A stretch of 28,903 nucleotides of DNA from CAZPCT01 sp964585325 (GTDB lineage: Bacteria; Patescibacteriota; Minisyncoccia; JACQLN01; CAZPCT01): positions 1 through 28,903 of the forward strand of contig CAZPCT010000021.1 in the NCBI GenBank assembly GCA_964585325.1, given 5' to 3'. Positions 26,569-28,903 of this stretch are shown piece by piece (positions within the stretch are counted from its first letter, which is position 1; each line of letters starts with the position of its first letter). The notes under the pieces are model-generated. The model saw nothing but the letters and a program-made list of their open reading frames with translations. It was not told where the DNA came from and searched no databases. The position numbers and the translations under genes were made by a program.

Positions 26569-27308
26569 TGCCTGAGACCTTTCTTATTGTTATCAGGGCA
26601 GGAACGGGCGGCGACGAAGCCGCCCTTTTTGCGCGCGATCTTTTTGATATGTACTCCACTTTTGCGGAGTCCAAGAAGTGGAAGGTCAAAACAACAGAGA
26701 CGAGTCCCACAGATCTGGGGGGATACAAGCTGGTGGGGTTTGAAATAAGCGGCAACCAAGCCTGGCAACTCCTACAGCATGAAGGAGGTGTACACCGCGT
26801 ACAACGGATCCCCTCAACAGAAAAGGGAGGACGAGTGCACACCTCTACGGTGACCATTGCTGTCTTCCCCCAAAAAGTCTCACAGACATTTGAGATCACG
26901 CCAGCAGACCTGGAAATAGAGTTTTTCCGGTCTTCGGGGCCGGGGGGGCAAAATGTGAACAAACGTGAAACTGCCGTACGTATTATACACACACCTACGG
27001 GCGTTACCGTTGAGTCCCAGGAAGAGAGAAGCCAGCAGGCCAACAGAGAGCGCGCCATGGCAACCCTGGAAAGCCGTATCCAAGAAGCGATGCGTGAGCG
27101 CCAGGCCGCACAAGAACAAGTGGTCCGCAAGGAGCAAGTGGGCACGGGAGAGCGCGCAGAAAAGATACGTACATACAACTTCCCTCAAAACCGGCTCACG
27201 GACCATCGCATTGGAAAAAGCTGGCATAACCTTGATCATATTATGAAAGGTAAGCTTGGAAAGGTACTACAGCAGGTTTCTCAGGGACTCGCGCCGGACG
27301 ACAAGTAG
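26568..27308 (+). CDS. prfA: Peptide chain release factor 1, lacking the N-terminal domain
   Basis: RF1 reads UAA and UAG and triggers peptide release. The 246-residue protein opens directly at the decoding superdomain (VIRAGTGGDEAALFARDLFD), has GVHRVQRIPST with the PxT anticodon-mimic (PST, residues 82-84) that marks RF1 rather than RF2, and the catalytic GGQ at 126-128 (SSGPGGQNVNKRE). The C-terminus (RTYNFPQNRLTDHRI) is normal. About 100 residues of domain 1, which contacts the stalk base and RF3, are missing compared with the usual ~355-360 residues. The ATG overlaps the rpmE stop, and the whole upstream frame is rpmE, so no lost 5' end can lie there. The rpmE-prfA order is common. Confidence 0.93.
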   Translation: MPETFLIVIRAGTGGDEAALFARDLFDMYSTFAESKKWKVKTTETSPTDLGGYKLVGFEISGNQAWQLLQHEGGVHRVQRIPSTEKGGRVHTSTVTIAVFPQKVSQTFEITPADLEIEFFRSSGPGGQNVNKRETAVRIIHTPTGVTVESQEERSQQANRERAMATLESRIQEAMRERQAAQEQVVRKEQVGTGERAEKIRTYNFPQNRLTDHRIGKSWHNLDHIMKGKLGKVLQQVSQGLAPDDK

Positions 27309-27329
27309 GTAGTAGCGTGAAGACATTCA

Positions 27330-27368
27330 ATACCAAAAGAGCCGCTCTCTGCGCGGCTCTTTTGGTAT
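27330..27368. terminator. Bidirectional terminator
   Basis: The arms ATACCAAAAGAGCCGC and GCGGCTCTTTTGGTAT form a 16-bp stem with a 7-nt loop. It lies between prfA (+) and the coiled-coil transglycosylase gene (-). Confidence 0.92.
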
Positions 27369-27386
27369 GTGTGCCCAACTGGAAAC

Positions 27387-28697
27387 CTAAAGCGCCAGTT
27401 CAATTCTTCGGGCTATGTCCATGATAGTGCTTGGGTAGAACGCGACATTTGATGGACACGTCGTCCGGCCGCTAATGTACGCACATGCAGCTGCATACTC
27501 GGCATTATATGTTTGAGCGGCTGCCCCATAATCGGCAAGATAGAGCGCAGAAGCGGTAAAACCGTCTATAAGGTTCCATGGGTTAGATGGGTAATTCCCC
27601 GTTACCTGAGATACCCGTGCCTGATAGCGCTCCCATGTGCACGGAATAAACTGAGCAACCCCCATGGCACCACCCCAGCCATAACCTGGCTTTGCTGAAA
27701 CCTTGACCGTGTCCGGGTTGAGCCCCAGCCGGGAGGTCACTGTCATGAAACAACCATGCTGGCTTGGATTCATGTCGTATCTCCAGTTGCCCGTCCCTGT
27801 AAACGAACCGGCCGTAATTTCTCCGTTCGCAAATCTCCGCCCTGTCTCTGTTTCAAGAAGAGCCAGCAAAAACGCGGTCCGTATACCCGTTCCCTTCGCG
27901 GCAATCTCAGCAGCCTGAACCGCATTCTCAACGGAAATACCCGCCCTGGTAAGGGACGCAATCTGCTGGCGGATAGCCGCTATATCCCTCTGCTTTTGTG
28001 CAATAAGTGACTGGTAGCGTTGCTCTTCTCCGCGTGTTACTGCCAGAAGATCCGCTTTTTCAGCCTTGTGTCCCTCAACTGCCTGTTTTTCAGTAAGCTC
28101 AACCACCTTCAGGCCCGTGTACTCTTTATACTTTTCTCCTAAAATCTCCTTTTCGTGCTCCAGGCCAACCTTCAGGTCCCGCAACTGGTCAAGTGTTACC
28201 TGCGCCTCGTCCTGCATTACCTCAAGAGCGTCAAACTCCCTAAAAAACTCTGAAAGGTCCTTCGCCAGAAGCATCTCCACAAGCGTTCGGTCTCCGGTTT
28301 TATGAAATTGTCTGAGGTATTCGGAAAGGATACGCTTCTCCGTATCTATCTCATGCTCTGTCTTCTCAATAGCGCTCTCGCGCCCCACTATCTGTGTCTC
28401 TGTCTGCTGGAGCGAGAGATTGAGCCCTTGAATGGCCAGTTCGCTCCTGCGTATAGTTGAATTCAGCCTGTTCACCTCTCCTTGGAGCGTATTGGCCTGC
28501 TGAGAAACGCCATACAACTCTTGGTCCAGGCCAGAAATTTCCCGCTCAATTTCACGTATGCGCGCCTCCAGCTCCGCCTTACGTTCAGAGCCCTCCTCTT
28601 GTGCCACTACAAAAGGAGCGGAGCTCAAAAGCACCGCTATCATCAGCATTGTTACACCTAACACCCGTTTTAGTTGTCTTTCTCTCCTCTTTCGCAT
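27387..28697 (-). CDS. Secreted coiled-coil protein with lytic transglycosylase domain
   Basis: A 436-residue exported protein. A signal peptide (basic MRKRRERQLKR, then LMIAVLLSSAPFVVAQ) is followed by a long coiled coil at ~38-250, like the EnvC/CwlO hydrolase activators that FtsEX controls. The C-terminal domain (~255-436) is an SLT/MltB-like transglycosylase: RTAFLLALLETETGRRF with the probable catalytic Glu at 282, GYGWGGAMGVAQFIPCTWER and NPWNLIDGFTASALYLADYG. Four Cys in the catalytic domain (in HGCFM, PCTW, AACAY and TTCPS) may form disulfides. EnvC/CwlO proteins usually end in LytM or NlpC/P60 domains, so this pairing is unusual. The -10 box TATACT lies only 4 nt before the ATG. The likely role is peptidoglycan cleavage during division or growth. 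Confidence 0.82.
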   Translation of the reverse strand: MRKRRERQLKRVLGVTMLMIAVLLSSAPFVVAQEEGSERKAELEARIREIEREISGLDQELYGVSQQANTLQGEVNRLNSTIRRSELAIQGLNLSLQQTETQIVGRESAIEKTEHEIDTEKRILSEYLRQFHKTGDRTLVEMLLAKDLSEFFREFDALEVMQDEAQVTLDQLRDLKVGLEHEKEILGEKYKEYTGLKVVELTEKQAVEGHKAEKADLLAVTRGEEQRYQSLIAQKQRDIAAIRQQIASLTRAGISVENAVQAAEIAAKGTGIRTAFLLALLETETGRRFANGEITAGSFTGTGNWRYDMNPSQHGCFMTVTSRLGLNPDTVKVSAKPGYGWGGAMGVAQFIPCTWERYQARVSQVTGNYPSNPWNLIDGFTASALYLADYGAAAQTYNAEYAAACAYISGRTTCPSNVAFYPSTIMDIARRIELAL

Positions 28698-28701
28698 TGA
28701 C

Positions 28702-28707
28702 AGTATA
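28702..28707 (-). promoter_or_regulatory. -10 box before the transglycosylase gene
   Basis: TATACT on the minus strand, with only a weak -35 (TCATTG, 28730-28725) at 17 nt. It is so close to the ATG (4 nt) that transcription would start at or inside the start codon, so either the message is leaderless or this box is not used. Confidence 0.4.
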
Positions 28708-28772
28708 TGAGACGTCTAAAAGAGCAATGACTTACCGCCCTACCTGCCTGTGAACAGGTCTTGCTGCAGCAA

Positions 28773-28903
28773 CTATTCCCCGTCTGATTCCTTAGACTTT
28801 TCTTGTTCGGATGCAGAGCGTTCGCTCTCCCCTTCGCCGTCCTCTCCTTCCTCTTCGTCAGCAACACCCTCAACGCTGGCAATGTCCTCACTAACCTCCT
28901 CTT
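28773..28903 (-). CDS. Acidic C-terminal tail of an unidentified protein (partial)
   Basis: The last 43 codons of a gene entering from beyond the window edge. They encode only Glu, Asp, Ser, Gly, Ala and a few other residues (EEVSEDIASVEGVADEEEGE then DGEGESERSASEQEKSKESD) and end in GE-TAG. Such tails occur on several ribosomal and RNA-binding proteins of candidate-phyla bacteria, but nothing here identifies the family. It lies 75 nt upstream of the transglycosylase gene in the same direction; no clear terminator separates them. Confidence 0.65.
   Translation of the reverse strand, partial: EEVSEDIASVEGVADEEEGEDGEGESERSASEQEKSKESDGE

Noticed and set aside
26983..26991. DnaA-box-like TTATACACA
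   Set aside because: It lies inside the prfA coding sequence, alone, and fits chance for the degenerate TTATNCACA motif.
28747..28758. Terminator between the acidic-tail gene and the transglycosylase gene
   Set aside because: The CCTGT/ACAGG hairpin is only 5 bp and no T run follows it on the minus strand.
445..28775. Genetic code 25 (UGA read as Gly)
   Set aside because: No gene needs an in-frame TGA to be read through; absence of TGA stops alone does not show reassignment.

Overview
The window looks like chromosomal DNA of a Candidate Phyla Radiation bacterium (Patescibacteria, most likely Parcubacteria/Paceibacterota). This placement is an inference from gene content, since no rRNA gene is present. 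Supporting signs are a short EF-Ts (148 aa), an RF1 without its N-terminal domain, an L7/L12 with an acidic N-terminal extension, a MYG1-family protein, an O-antigen-ligase/TPR fusion, and one giant secreted protein filling half of the window. All 18 gene ends visible use TAA or TAG, and none uses TGA.

Layout. Positions 1-1100 (minus) hold the head of a dcw-type cluster, mraZ then rsmH. A strong promoter, MraZ-box-like repeats and DnaA boxes lie in front of it. Next come tRNA-Ala(TGC), a structured region carrying a partial copy of the tRNA 5' end, and two abutting palindromes, one of them a terminator. Positions 1407-3719 (minus) encode a polytopic O-antigen ligase-like protein with C-terminal TPRs. 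Positions 3878-18247 (minus) encode a ~4,789-residue surface protein: two excisionase-like HTH units inside the cell, one membrane segment, about 3,700 residues of tail-fibre-like beta repeats, jelly-roll-like modules, an S74-chaperone-like segment and a Pro/Glu tail. Its leader carries an intrinsic terminator and four CCGATAC repeats.

Positions 18650-21070 hold small regulators: a MerR-like HTH protein (+), a winged-helix/nucleotidyltransferase pair that looks like one split gene (-), and a membrane-anchored degenerate PP2C-like protein (+). Positions 21089-24190 (minus) hold rplJ-rplL behind an L10-leader-type attenuator, and MYG1-mltG. Positions 24284-24938 (+) are tRNA-Tyr, tRNA-Thr, rpmG, tRNA-Trp and tRNA-Thr. 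Positions 24992-26196 (minus) are rpsB-tsf, divergent from rpmE-prfA (+). Positions 27387-28903 (minus) hold a secreted coiled-coil/lytic-transglycosylase protein and the acidic tail of an upstream gene.

The genes serve translation (rpsB, tsf, rplJ, rplL, rpmG, rpmE, prfA, five tRNAs), wall growth and division (mraZ, rsmH, mltG, the coiled-coil transglycosylase) and the cell surface (ligase/TPR protein, giant fibre). Almost every convergent gene pair is closed by a long bidirectional hairpin terminator. Several promoters place the -10 box only 8-9 nt before the start codon, and nearly all starts lack a Shine-Dalgarno sequence, which points to frequent leaderless transcription. The most unusual items are the giant protein and its attenuated leader, the leaderless pattern, the missing TGA stops beside a shortened RF1, the split regulator, and the partial tRNA duplications bounding small palindromic inserts.
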